From assembly GCF_030125375.1 (NCBI RefSeq), contig NZ_JASJUU010000001.1:1223354-1287353 (forward strand): 64,000 bases of DNA, given 5' to 3'. The translations under genes were made by a program, and so were the position numbers. Each line of letters starts with the position of its first letter. Position 1 is the first letter of the stretch. The stretch is from Pseudoalteromonas umbrosa. GTDB lineage: Bacteria > Pseudomonadota > Gammaproteobacteria > Enterobacterales > Alteromonadaceae. The notes under the pieces were generated by a model that was not told the DNA's origin, ran no database searches, and saw only the letters and a list, made by a program, of their open reading frames with translations. This document shows positions 54,369-63,817 of the stretch, in pieces.

Positions 54369-54387
54369 TGTAATTTCCGTCGCGCGA

Positions 54388-54783
54388 TTACTGTGATGAC
54401 ATATTGATTACTTCAGCACTGTCTATGTTGAACGGCTGCCAAATCTGTTTTTCTGGGCTTTGCTCAGTTAACTTATAATATTGGCTGGTTCCATCATACG
54501 TCTCCTTCAAGGCAACAATATTGCCAAGTTCAAGCTCTGTTGGCAGCCGAGACCAAAGCCCCTCTGAGCTGATTTGATACAAGCCATTTTCAATTTGCAG
54601 CTTTTGACCCGTCAGCAATATCAGTGATTGCCAATAACTTGGGGGCATTGGCTGCGACAGCAAAATAGGCTCTTCAAATACGCTGTCTACGGTACCAATG
54701 AAGCCGATATAACGCTCAATATATTGTTGATGTTTATCTATTTTATTGAGTAAAGTGTTGACATTTAAATACTTAAAAGCCAT
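54388..54783 (-). CDS. Small fibre-module protein
   Basis: 131 residues, paralogous to the 141-residue neighbour. Both have R/K-Y-I/T-G, then a G-Q/E-K-L/I-x-x-x-x-x-x-x-x-x-G-x-Y module ending in strands with E-L-G-N-I/L-V. Repeats of this E-N-G-x-Y type occur in phage fibre and capsid decoration proteins. Likely structural. Confidence 0.55.
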   Translation of the reverse strand: MAFKYLNVNTLLNKIDKHQQYIERYIGFIGTVDSVFEEPILLSQPMPPSYWQSLILLTGQKLQIENGLYQISSEGLWSRLPTELELGNIVALKETYDGTSQYYKLTEQSPEKQIWQPFNIDSAEVINMSSQ

Positions 54784-54850
54784 GCGCGTACCTCACATTG
54801 AACCCTTGATTTTAAATAAAAGGCCAAGTATTTAAACTTGGCCGTTGAGG

Positions 54851-55276
54851 TTAAACTGCGACTGACACAGCACCATCGCTTAGTGCGACTTCACTCCACT
54901 GATCGCCGTCCGTCAGTTTATAAAAAACGGTAGAAGATGTAGGTGGCGTACCTAACAACTCTACTAAATTACCCAATTCAACATTTGGGTAATTGATTTT
55001 ATTGAGCGTATCGGCAATTCTTTGATAAACCCCATTCTGAGAGGGTGTAGACTGCTTGGTTAGGAGAATTTTTTCACCATCAGCGAGCGCTAATGTATTG
55101 GTAAGAAAATCATCTGTATTTGCCGTAGGTAGGTTTACATTGGTATCTTTTTTAACTTTGTGAACTCGGTCAATTATACCTGTATAACGATAAAGTGATT
55201 TAGTTGCCGTCATATTCACTGCGATTTGTTCAGCATCAATCGCTGCGAGAATGCCAGAGAGAGTTTTTAAAGCCAT
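54851..55276 (-). CDS. Small fibre-module protein
   Basis: 141 residues. D-G-E-K-I-L-L-T-K-Q-S-T-P-S-Q-N-G-V-Y is the module found in many phage tail and decoration proteins. It starts M-A-L-K-T-L-S-G and ends with a Trp-containing strand. It belongs to the run of fibre genes with 67-130 bp spacing. Confidence 0.6.
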   Translation of the reverse strand: MALKTLSGILAAIDAEQIAVNMTATKSLYRYTGIIDRVHKVKKDTNVNLPTANTDDFLTNTLALADGEKILLTKQSTPSQNGVYQRIADTLNKINYPNVELGNLVELLGTPPTSSTVFYKLTDGDQWSEVALSDGAVSVAV

Positions 55277-55392
55277 ATGGCCTCCTTGATAAATGTAGCT
55301 TTCAGGGTGATACGCTACAGGTTGTAGAATTGGAGTCGTATATCAAGCAGCAAATGTCATGGTGGGAATATACATAGCGCTGCACAAAATGT

Positions 55393-57441
55393 TTAAAGGT
55401 GCTGGGATGACACTTCGGGGATCAGCTCAAACAATCGATAAGTGGTGACTTGATAATGTACAAAGGCACTCGTCCCGTTGTCATTACCAATACTGGTGAT
55501 CCGGCCAACAGCCCCGCCCTCAAATACCACGGTTCCGCCAACAAAATTGGTAATTGCTAAATCTATTTCATTATCAGCGAACCAATTTTTACTCGATAAA
55601 TTATTAAACCCAGGATTGCTGTTGTGATGAATATGAGATGACGTAGAAAACACTGCCGGTTTACCTGTGAGGTAATTTTTCTCTTCTTTGCCTTTGGTAT
55701 ACAATGCCAACATCCGCCTGCCAGTTGGCGCACCATTTTGTGATAAAGCTTGGTCGGCTAGAATATTTTGGCTTTCATTCAATAACTTGGTGCTATCCCA
55801 CGCACTATTTTCAACCAAATTACCCAAGTAACTGATAGTTGATTGAGAAATTAAAAATCGCTCTTGGCTTTGTGGATTGAAAACCTTTCTGATATACCCT
55901 AGGTGACTTTGAATGCTGCCCGATACTTTCTGCCAGCTTCCACTCACGTATTCCCAAACAAAATTATTTTGCGCATCGTAAATCTTCGATACGTCTAGTC
56001 CACCACGTAAGTCGGTATCCAAGTAGGTTGAATTTGGCTGAGAGTAAGTAATGTAGCCATAGGATTGCTTGCCTTTGAAACGGTGTAAATCTGTGTCGTT
56101 ATTCAAATCAACAATAATTTCACTGGCCGATTGGAAGTTGCCTGTTTGGTTCCAAGGCGTCACGTAAAATTTAAAAATATCATCTTGGCGCTGAACCTTG
56201 ACCCGTACACGCTTATTGTTCCAACCGCCTCCTGTTCCAATGTTATATTGCCCTAGCAATTTATCAGAGCCAGAACCCACACCAGCATAGCCAAAATACA
56301 CACCACACCCTGTTGAGGCAGGCGCTGTGCCACCAGTATTAAGCACTATTGTGAGTACATAGTTTATGTTCCCTTCCCTGACAAAAGCTGCAACGACTCC
56401 GATCGTATCATTGTCACCATTGTCTGAACTCAACGTCGCCTCTAAGGTGTAGTTATCGACTTTCTCCGAGGATACAAACCCATTTGAAGGGGAAACATTG
56501 AGCGGCATAACAACACTATCTGTAGAGGCTCGATAGAACCAAGCTTTTGCATTGGCGCTGTTGCGAGTTTCAGCATCTTGCTTGTTTAAAAAATACTCAT
56601 TACCGTTAAATCTTGCCCAATTATTGAAAATATCCTGCATCGTCGGCGGACTATAACTTTGCCTTGCATCATCTGTTTGCTGCTGGGTGCGGTAAATGTA
56701 AGACTCAAGCTCAGGTAAAGGTGTAATGTTAATATAGACCGTACCAGTTTGCTCAACACCATGACCATTTCTGACACGATAGTTAAACTGCGCAGGTTGT
56801 TCTGCCAATCCTGTAGAGAGAAAAGTAATAGTGTCACCACTAAGTGATACAGTACCGCCTTGTGCATTAGAGACACCTATTAAGGATAGGCCAGTGCCCG
56901 AACCATCTTCATCATTGGCTATCAATTGCTGCTTGCTGATGAATACAGATTCACCTTGTTGTAGGCTCAAAGTATCTGGATTACATACTATTGGTGGTAC
57001 CGCCACAACTGACATGGTGACAAAATGTGTTTTACGGACCCCAATACTGTTTTCAACAATAAAGTCAAAACGGGCCGCACTACCAATACCACTATTTGAG
57101 GTGAACTCAATATTAGCTCCGTCAATAAGCACAGTACCAAACTGAGGGTTTTGTACCGCAATCAATCTTATAGGGTCTTGTCCATTGCTATATTCATCGA
57201 AGCTACCTTCGAGAACGTTGGCTATTGGGATAATTGCTGTGCGCTGCGTGTAAACCTGAAAGGTTTTATCGACTAGGCGTATCGTTTGAGCTGATTTGCC
57301 GTAAAACTCGCTGATTGCCAGTGTGTCTCCTGGTACTTTGTCGACATGTTCGCTGAAGTAGCCTAACTCATGGGGCTGTGAGTCGCGATATTCATCGCCA
57401 ATATTTTTGAGTGATATGGGACCATTTGTTTGTAAAGTCAT
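55393..57441 (-). CDS. Large fibre/adhesin with Ig-like and lectin-like domains
   Basis: 682 residues. The N-terminal 50 residues (I-S-L-K-N-I-G-D-E-Y, then I-S-E-F-Y-G) are a standard phage tail-protein start. Two Ig/cadherin-like repeats follow at about 70-240 (each with F-D/N-F/Y-x-V-x-N). A jelly-roll-like region at 250-520 carries T-G-C-G-V-Y-F-G-Y. The C-terminus resembles carbohydrate-binding folds. It probably forms a target-binding fibre of the particle. The stop-to-start gap to the S74 fibre gene is 15 bp. Confidence 0.65.
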   Translation of the reverse strand: MTLQTNGPISLKNIGDEYRDSQPHELGYFSEHVDKVPGDTLAISEFYGKSAQTIRLVDKTFQVYTQRTAIIPIANVLEGSFDEYSNGQDPIRLIAVQNPQFGTVLIDGANIEFTSNSGIGSAARFDFIVENSIGVRKTHFVTMSVVAVPPIVCNPDTLSLQQGESVFISKQQLIANDEDGSGTGLSLIGVSNAQGGTVSLSGDTITFLSTGLAEQPAQFNYRVRNGHGVEQTGTVYINITPLPELESYIYRTQQQTDDARQSYSPPTMQDIFNNWARFNGNEYFLNKQDAETRNSANAKAWFYRASTDSVVMPLNVSPSNGFVSSEKVDNYTLEATLSSDNGDNDTIGVVAAFVREGNINYVLTIVLNTGGTAPASTGCGVYFGYAGVGSGSDKLLGQYNIGTGGGWNNKRVRVKVQRQDDIFKFYVTPWNQTGNFQSASEIIVDLNNDTDLHRFKGKQSYGYITYSQPNSTYLDTDLRGGLDVSKIYDAQNNFVWEYVSGSWQKVSGSIQSHLGYIRKVFNPQSQERFLISQSTISYLGNLVENSAWDSTKLLNESQNILADQALSQNGAPTGRRMLALYTKGKEEKNYLTGKPAVFSTSSHIHHNSNPGFNNLSSKNWFADNEIDLAITNFVGGTVVFEGGAVGRITSIGNDNGTSAFVHYQVTTYRLFELIPEVSSQHL

Positions 57442-57456
57442 GCGCCTTCACTCCCC

Positions 57457-59517
57457 TTACTCAGACTCAAGTTTGGCAACTTGATTTTCTAAACTAATTA
57501 CCTTGTTATTAAGCTCTTTCATACTTTCAACCAATAAGCCGACTAAATTGCCATAGGCAACTGACTTATATTCATCTTGATCGTATACAGCTTCAGGGCA
57601 AACTTGTTCTACGTTTTGTGCTATCAATCCCGTATATCGTCTACCATTCTGAGCATCCGCACGCTCAAATGTGACCCCTTCTAACTTGGTCACGGCCGCT
57701 AACGCCTCTGTGATCGGTTTGATATTTGACTTTAATCGTGCATCAGAAAAAGCTGTCACATCGCCCGTTGCTGTGATTGCACCTGATACAGTCATATTGC
57801 CGTTAAAATTAGCCTGCGTAATATCCACTGTGCCGACGAGCTGGGTGTTGATGGCTTTTAGAAAACGTTGATCGGCCTCTGTCTTGGTATACCTTAATGA
57901 GGAATCAGTTGTACGATCAGACACCTCTTGTTGCAAGGCTGATTGAAGTGACGCTACTTGCTGAGCCCTTGTGCTTGACTCATTGGTCAAATCTGCTTCT
58001 ATTTGAGTACTTCGCTCATCGTTACTCAGTACATAGCTTGCAAAAGCCTGATCCGATTCAGTGTCTACTGAATTGATCAAATCAACAATCTCTTTAAATG
58101 AGTCTGCGTCTGCATCACTTGCTTCCAAAATACTGTCAATGCGTTCTTTTTGGACGGTAATTTTAGCATTGTAATCCGCTTTTAAAGCATCTGAGCCAGA
58201 AGATTGCTGTGCTTTAAATTGAGCAGCATCTAGTAATTTGTCTGTCACACCCGCCTCAATATCCGCAGGGGTCGCAACATCTACAGAGTGTTGATTGTTT
58301 ATGACCTTAATGCCAGCACCCGCCAATGTTACTTGAGATGAAGCCAGCCAATAATTTTCAACATTCCCCTGTAAATTTTCAAACTGGGAAGCTAATACAA
58401 ATACTTTGTGTTGGTGCAAGTTGCCTGCGTTGACCTTTATCGCGACACCAGTGCTTAACTCAATCTCTGGCGATGGTAAAGCCAATGTTTTATCTGGTTG
58501 AATTTGCCATATGCGATTTTCACTTGGCTCTAGCTGGGCTGTTAACAACACAAGATCGCCCGCTTGCAATGACACACCATCGAGCATCAGCAATGGTGAA
58601 CTTGTATCGATATGCGTGTTTACTTCAGCACAAGTGATAAAGTCTTGTATTAAAGTATAGATACCTAAAGACTCAATTTTTTGATTAAGCCAATACCCAT
58701 GATCTGCGTTAAGGACTTTTACGCTGCTACCTGACTCGATATCACCCATCTGTGCAAAATCAATGCGTTGTGGCGGTACTTGACCAAATTGCAGCTGATC
58801 AGCATCTAAACCTGTTAATTGCTGGCCATCTCCAATAACCTCTTTAGCTTTTAGACTTGAGTTATTATCTATTTGCGTGAGATCTATTTGAGCAGGCAAG
58901 TTAGCATTATTTAAGTCTGTAATTGAGGAGCCATTACCCACTAAATAACTGGCTGTCAATTTGCTATTTTCAATACTATCTTGCTGAGTTAAATCAATTT
59001 CTGCAGGAAAGCGAGCATTTTGAATGTGTTCAGAGTAATACTCAGGCACATCAAAATTTTCAACTTTATGCCAATCTAGATTTTGGTCAGTGTCATTTTG
59101 AATGACATAGTGATAATAGCTTGCACTATCGTCTAGCGAACGATTCGCTTTAATTAACATACCTTCAAACTCATTAACCGCTTGCTTGGTCAGCTTAGAG
59201 ATTGTTTCTCCTTCAACGGTCTCTAGGTCAAAGATGTATACACCGTTTTCTGTAATATCTAACTGCGCATGTAAAATTACTTGCTCACCAGGAACCAGCG
59301 AATACTTTGCTAATTCTGATGTTAAGTCTGATTGTAAATCGAGATCAGGCTCACTTATTGCACAGTCAACAGTGACACCAAACAGGTGTGCCAATAAGCT
59401 GAATGTAGTTGAATTATCCGTGGCCGCATCGATCAGTTTGCGAAATTCGATTTGAGTTGGTATATCGCCATTTTCAAAATATCCGCGCAGTTCAGTATTC
59501 AATTCTGAATGTTTCAT
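57457..59517 (-). CDS. Tail fibre with S74 intramolecular chaperone
   Basis: 686 residues. The N-terminal E-L-R-G-Y-F-E-N-G-D-I-P-T attachment segment is followed by E-N-G-V-Y strand modules and a coiled coil. The last 110 residues are a peptidase S74 domain: F-S-D-A-R-L-K-S-N-I-K-P (catalytic Ser near 575), then G-L-I-A-Q-N-V-E-Q-V, and a final coiled coil. S74 domains fold trimeric fibres and then cleave themselves off. Gene spacing to the cap gene is 96 bp. Confidence 0.85.
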   Translation of the reverse strand: MKHSELNTELRGYFENGDIPTQIEFRKLIDAATDNSTTFSLLAHLFGVTVDCAISEPDLDLQSDLTSELAKYSLVPGEQVILHAQLDITENGVYIFDLETVEGETISKLTKQAVNEFEGMLIKANRSLDDSASYYHYVIQNDTDQNLDWHKVENFDVPEYYSEHIQNARFPAEIDLTQQDSIENSKLTASYLVGNGSSITDLNNANLPAQIDLTQIDNNSSLKAKEVIGDGQQLTGLDADQLQFGQVPPQRIDFAQMGDIESGSSVKVLNADHGYWLNQKIESLGIYTLIQDFITCAEVNTHIDTSSPLLMLDGVSLQAGDLVLLTAQLEPSENRIWQIQPDKTLALPSPEIELSTGVAIKVNAGNLHQHKVFVLASQFENLQGNVENYWLASSQVTLAGAGIKVINNQHSVDVATPADIEAGVTDKLLDAAQFKAQQSSGSDALKADYNAKITVQKERIDSILEASDADADSFKEIVDLINSVDTESDQAFASYVLSNDERSTQIEADLTNESSTRAQQVASLQSALQQEVSDRTTDSSLRYTKTEADQRFLKAINTQLVGTVDITQANFNGNMTVSGAITATGDVTAFSDARLKSNIKPITEALAAVTKLEGVTFERADAQNGRRYTGLIAQNVEQVCPEAVYDQDEYKSVAYGNLVGLLVESMKELNNKVISLENQVAKLESE

Positions 59518-59613
59518 AGTTAACCTTTGGTGATTAGTCTTAAATTGAGAAATCTTGCTACACCAGGGGAGAGTTGATGCAGCAAGCGAAATTGAGAAGA
59601 GTAAAAAATGCTT

Positions 59614-60249
59614 CTAAGCTGATTTATTGTCCATGTTAGTTTCAATTTCTTGGATAACAGGCAATACATCTGGTGTAAATACAGGCACTGGCACTGACAA
59701 AGAAAGTAACAAAGTAGGTTTAGGTGTTGAGCCCAATGCTTGCCAAACATGACCACTGACTTTTTCACTGTGCTCATTGCCAAACAACTGTGTTCGGATC
59801 CCATAAGGCTTATCCTCTACCCCATACTTTGCTAAAATATCTTCAGGTAAAAAGTCATACGCACCTAGTCCACATAACAAATAGCTCAGTACCATATGTT
59901 CAAGCTCTGCACTGCCTGCTTCTGCCTTACTCCATACAGTCAGCATATAAGTCAACGAAACAAACCTTGGTTCCTTATGATGAATACGATGGGTCTGGGA
60001 GACATTCAAGTAACTCCTTGGAGGCTCACTCTGTCGGCGTGTAATATCTTCAGCGACCCCTATCAGATAACAGTTAACTGTTGGCTCATCACTAACATGT
60101 TTGTCATAAAAGCTTTTATCTGGCGCGACAAAACTAAGCGCAATGTCACTATCAAGTTCTGCACCAGTCCCATTACTCATCGACAGAATCCGCTCTGTGA
60201 GAAATGTTTTTAACGCTTGTTGAGTGTTATAAATAATGTTTGGATCCAT
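59614..60249 (-). CDS. CIS cap/terminator protein (DUF4255, Afp16-like)
   Basis: 211 residues. The start I-I-Y-N-T-Q-Q-A-L-K-T-F-L and the V-N-C-Y-L-I-G-V segment, with H-x-E-P-R-F-V-S-L-T-Y-M-L-T-V-W, match the DUF4255 domain. In Afp/PVC this protein caps the distal end of tube and sheath. It is one base after the ATPase gene, a pairing conserved in eCIS. Confidence 0.85.
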   Translation of the reverse strand: MDPNIIYNTQQALKTFLTERILSMSNGTGAELDSDIALSFVAPDKSFYDKHVSDEPTVNCYLIGVAEDITRRQSEPPRSYLNVSQTHRIHHKEPRFVSLTYMLTVWSKAEAGSAELEHMVLSYLLCGLGAYDFLPEDILAKYGVEDKPYGIRTQLFGNEHSEKVSGHVWQALGSTPKPTLLLSLSVPVPVFTPDVLPVIQEIETNMDNKSA

Positions 60250-60250
60250 A

Positions 60251-62191
60251 TTAATTTCCTTGCAACCAGGCCTTTATTTCATGCTGTGCCATAAATCCTT
60301 CGTGTTGTTTTGAAAGCTCTCTTTTAAGAGCATTTGCGAGCGACTCAGGATCTATATCTCTATGCTCTATCATCAAACGTTGTAATAACGCTGACTCCGT
60401 AATGTTGAAAATTTGTGCAGCACTTAATTCAAACCGCTGTGCCAAACTTGTTATCAAGTTCGATAATTCTTTATTGGCACATTTTGACAGAGCGTTACGC
60501 CATAGCTGCTCTCTATGTGTGGGCGACGGTAATGTAAACTCGATCACATAGTGAAACCTTCGTAAAAATGCATCATCTAGATTGGATTTAAGGTTGGTAC
60601 TTAGCAGCAACAATCCACTATAGTGCTCTATTTTTTGTAACAGGTAGCTTACGCCTGTGTTTGCATTTTTGTCCTGACTTGACTCGACAGCGCTCCTTTT
60701 CGCAAATACTGCATCAGCTTCATCAAACATCAGCACAGCATTGTGCTCTTGTGCCTGATCAAATAGCTTTTCAAGGTGCTTTTCTGTCTCGCCTATCCAT
60801 TTACTCGCGATATTAGCTAAATTCACAACATACAATGGCAGTTGAAGTTCTCCAGCAATGGCTTCTGCAGCCATTGATTTACCTGCTCCCGGCTTACCCC
60901 AAAACAGTGCTTTACAGCCTGGCATAAAACGAGATAACTGCGCTTGCAAGTCTGTTTTTTTATCTATGCGACCAATCAACTCACTGAGCTGTAACGAAAC
61001 CTGAGGCGACAAAACCATATCCGAGATTTTAAATCGGGGCTCTGCTAACTTTGCCAACTCTTCAGGACCATTATTTAGTTCACGTAAGCACAATGATTGA
61101 AGTATGTCCCAAAAGTCGGTGTCACTTTGCATATTTTGTTTGGCAATACTTGCTAATACTGACATGCGATTTACCGATACAGGGTAACGTGCGGCAATAG
61201 AGGTCGCTCGTACTTTATTTGGCTCTGGCGATAGCATCTGCCATGTATCTACAAGGGATGTGGCTGAAGGCTTATTAAAACTAATCCGCTGACAAAACGA
61301 TTGTGGTTCTGTTTGCTGACCCACTAAAGGGGTAAAAAATGATATCTTTGCCGCATCAAGATCTAGCTGATTCAAGCTTTCGAAGACTAAAGGCGAAACA
61401 CAATTTAAATCAGAAGCAAACAATAATATGTGCTTCCCTGCAGCGCTTAGGATCACATCGACTAATGAACAAACAAGCGCAGCGTAATCCATTTCCTGCA
61501 GTCGCTTATCATGAAAACGACCAAACATCGCACCTTCCTGAACGGCAAGCTGTTGTGTATACCAGCACGCAATCTCCTTATTCCGAGTCTCAATCAAAAA
61601 AAACTGCTTGCCATATAAATCAACACCCACCACATCCATACAAGATTTAAAAACAGCATCCTTTGATACTGAACTATTTAATACTACGGGGTGATCTTCT
61701 GGCAGGGTCAAACAACCTGTAAATAAGAAATGTAAAAGGCCTGTGTGTAAAGCAACACATTTAGTGAGTGATTGCGTAGGGCAATGCTTTAATAGTCGCC
61801 ATTCGAATAGCTTCATACGAAGGCTGCCCTTAGATAGCAATGCCCTTTTACTTCCCTGTTGACATAAATATAGTAGCTTATCAAGACTGAGTGTTGGCCC
61901 ATTTTCGTACCAACTCAATCCAATAAATGGAGTCACAATATCAGGCTCAAGCTCTTGGATGTACACGAGCGCAATCAGCCTAATTTCATATTTTTGAAGA
62001 CCAAACACATCTGAGATATATTTAAATTGAGGCGCACAAATCAATTGTTCTAACGCCTCATCAAGATTGGACATTAAACATTGTATATTTTCTTTATTTT
62101 GTGACAGTGCAGCTCCGACTTGAAAAAAACAACGAGCAAGTTGCTTTTCCAGTGCCAATTGCAGGGACTCAGTTTGATTAGGTTCTAACAT
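60251..62191 (-). CDS. CIS AAA+ ATPase, Afp15-like
   Basis: 646 residues. A helical N-terminal half (1-390) specific to CIS ATPases is followed by a classical AAA+ core. Walker A is G-K-P-G-A-G-K-S (432-439) and Walker B is L-M-F-D-E-A-D (487-493). A sensor-1 L-L-S-T-N and the R-R-F arginine finger follow, at about 526 and 547. In related systems this enzyme is needed for particle assembly or cargo loading. The gene pair with DUF4255 confirms the cluster identity. Confidence 0.9.
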   Translation of the reverse strand: MLEPNQTESLQLALEKQLARCFFQVGAALSQNKENIQCLMSNLDEALEQLICAPQFKYISDVFGLQKYEIRLIALVYIQELEPDIVTPFIGLSWYENGPTLSLDKLLYLCQQGSKRALLSKGSLRMKLFEWRLLKHCPTQSLTKCVALHTGLLHFLFTGCLTLPEDHPVVLNSSVSKDAVFKSCMDVVGVDLYGKQFFLIETRNKEIACWYTQQLAVQEGAMFGRFHDKRLQEMDYAALVCSLVDVILSAAGKHILLFASDLNCVSPLVFESLNQLDLDAAKISFFTPLVGQQTEPQSFCQRISFNKPSATSLVDTWQMLSPEPNKVRATSIAARYPVSVNRMSVLASIAKQNMQSDTDFWDILQSLCLRELNNGPEELAKLAEPRFKISDMVLSPQVSLQLSELIGRIDKKTDLQAQLSRFMPGCKALFWGKPGAGKSMAAEAIAGELQLPLYVVNLANIASKWIGETEKHLEKLFDQAQEHNAVLMFDEADAVFAKRSAVESSQDKNANTGVSYLLQKIEHYSGLLLLSTNLKSNLDDAFLRRFHYVIEFTLPSPTHREQLWRNALSKCANKELSNLITSLAQRFELSAAQIFNITESALLQRLMIEHRDIDPESLANALKRELSKQHEGFMAQHEIKAWLQGN

Positions 62192-62202
62192 GTTTCTAGC
62201 CC

Positions 62203-62388
62203 CTATACTTTTAGTGTGAATAGCATCACTGTAATACCAACACTCATACCGACCCGACCAAAGATCAATACATAATCAATTAATAAAAAGGCTAAGGAAC
62301 TGACTGAAAATAACTTACTCTCTGCCTTTGGTGCTATTATTTTCATGAGTATACGTAATGGGTTACTGAAGTTGTGCTGTATCATCAT
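62203..62388 (-). CDS. Small membrane protein
   Basis: 61 residues with one or two hydrophobic helices (about 28-60). Its ATG overlaps the antiterminator stop (TGATG), so it is translationally coupled. No family recognised. It could be a membrane-associated accessory of the CIS or its lysis function, but size prevents a call. Confidence 0.5.
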   Translation of the reverse strand: MMIQHNFSNPLRILMKIIAPKAESKLFSVSSLAFLLIDYVLIFGRVGMSVGITVMLFTLKV

Positions 62389-62900
62389 CAGGACTCTACA
62401 ACTTCTAATAAATCTGCTGGCACAGATAACAAAAGGCTTTGATCTAAACCGGCGATTTCAATTACAAAAACACTGTCATTCGTGCGCTCCATTAAGCTAC
62501 CTCGGTAACCTTTTAATGCGCCGACCTTAATTTCGACTTGAATGCCGACAGCAAATTTTTTGGGTGCAGGCTCGCATTGAAATCCAGAAGATAAAGCGGC
62601 TTTGATTTTGGTAATTTCACCTCGACTTATAACGCTAGCCTTACCGTTAAACTTAATAAAATCAACAAATCCTTTTAAACGTTTTATATGGTGATATTCG
62701 AAGTCATCAAGGTAAACGAAAACATATGATTTAAACAAAGGTGTACTTATTGTTTTTACACGATCACTCCATTGCTTTCTCTCCTCTTTCAACGGTAAAA
62801 AAACATCACATCCAGAGTTAATATTCGATACTTGTTCTGCAAACTTCTTTTCGGTATTTGGCTTAGTGTAAACAACGTACCAATTTCTTATTGTCGCCAT
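62388..62900 (-). CDS. NusG/RfaH-type antiterminator
   Basis: 170 residues. N-terminal W-Y-V-V-Y-T-K-P-N-T-E-K-K-F-A is the NGN-domain signature (RNA-polymerase clamp binding). F-L-P-L-K, then L-F-K-S-Y-V-F-V, and a C-terminal KOW segment G-A-L-K-G-Y-R-G complete it. It is a specialised paralogue, like RfaH, LoaP or UpxY, not the housekeeping NusG. As first gene of the CIS ATPase/fibre operon it likely suppresses termination along these long operons. Confidence 0.85.
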   Translation of the reverse strand: MATIRNWYVVYTKPNTEKKFAEQVSNINSGCDVFLPLKEERKQWSDRVKTISTPLFKSYVFVYLDDFEYHHIKRLKGFVDFIKFNGKASVISRGEITKIKAALSSGFQCEPAPKKFAVGIQVEIKVGALKGYRGSLMERTNDSVFVIEIAGLDQSLLLSVPADLLEVVES

Positions 62901-62912
62901 CTTAAATCCTAG

Positions 62913-62930
62913 ATACGCTCCGCCACATCG
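62913..62930 (-). promoter_or_regulatory. ops-like element upstream of antiterminator
   Basis: The minus strand reads GATGTGGCGGAGCGTATC, ending 12 bases before the start codon. GGCGGAGCG resembles ops (GGCGGTAGCG) minus one base. It forms the 3' side of a GCTCC/GGAGC hairpin (62917-62945) with a direct ATGTGG repeat. The shared 13 bases with the sheath leader suggest common recruitment or autoregulation. Confidence 0.5.
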
Positions 62931-63238
62931 CCCACATAATGGAGCAAGCTTTTCAGAGGCTTATTTAAAATTTTAAGTAGTAAGCAGGTTTAATATGCTT
63001 AATACTGTTTTAATACCGTTCTGACGCTACAGGAGATGATTTGTGAAAATTAAAGTTTATAGAATCGATAAAAAAAGTGGCCTCAAATTATGAGACCACT
63101 TTTAAGGTTGGGCTGATATTTAAAACCTTTCAGGGTATAAACGTTTAAAATAAATATATGTGAATTAATTTATTTATATAATTACTCTCATAAATTTATC
63201 AAAAATATAATCATGCAATGCTCTGAGCATAGTTAATA
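62931..63238. other. Intergenic region with terminator hairpin
   Basis: A hairpin AAAAGTGG-CTCA/TGAG-CCACTTTT at 63073-63103, with A7 at its left (U-run on minus), probably ends the sigma-factor transcript. The promoter of the antiterminator operon must lie to its left, but I cannot define it. Confidence 0.5.
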
Positions 63239-63817
63239 CTAACAATAACTTTTATATTCTTCTTTTAAATTTGTGAGTTGCCTCCTTGCTAACTGTACCC
63301 GTTTTCTTACATTCTCTAATGATAATTGCAGCCTACTTGCAATTTCAGGATACTCCATCTCGTAGAGGAATTTATATTGCATAACTAAACGTAAGTCTTT
63401 GGGAAGTACTGAAATTTCATTTACTAATTTCGTATATAAACTGGTATTCCAGTGTTCGCTTTCTAGAGAGGTAGATTGATTATCTGCAAAAAAGAAATGA
63501 TCAGGTAACTCAGATACATGATTTACTATGTCTTGGTGTTTCGCTCTAGCACGATGTTCATCCATACATAGATTGTGGGCTATACGACACAACCAAGCAA
63601 ATTCATTTTCTATCTTATAATTTGATTGATTGTATGCTCGAAATGCCTTTTCACAAGTCTGTGCAAGTACATCTTCAACTTTATCACTGTCGTTTCTTAA
63701 CCACCTGTGGCAACAGCTTAATAATCTTTCTTTGTTTTCAAGCCAGATTGTCCAAAACTCACTATGTCCTTTTAGTTGCTTTTGCTTTACTGCAACTAAC
63801 TCCCCTGTATGTAACAT
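63239..63817 (-). CDS. ECF-family sigma factor
   Basis: 192 residues from the ATG at 63817 with GGAG five bases upstream; a longer form would start at 63868 without a ribosome site. Region 2 has F-A-W-L-C-R-I-A-H-N-L-C-M-D-E-H-R-A-R, and region 4 has a helix-turn-helix with Y-P-E-I-A-S-R-L-Q-L-S-L-E-N-V-R-K-R. Both are standard for ECF sigma factors. No anti-sigma gene is visible inside the window. Placement just upstream of the CIS regulator suggests it may control the cluster. Confidence 0.85.
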   Translation of the reverse strand: MLHTGELVAVKQKQLKGHSEFWTIWLENKERLLSCCHRWLRNDSDKVEDVLAQTCEKAFRAYNQSNYKIENEFAWLCRIAHNLCMDEHRARAKHQDIVNHVSELPDHFFFADNQSTSLESEHWNTSLYTKLVNEISVLPKDLRLVMQYKFLYEMEYPEIASRLQLSLENVRKRVQLARRQLTNLKEEYKSYC

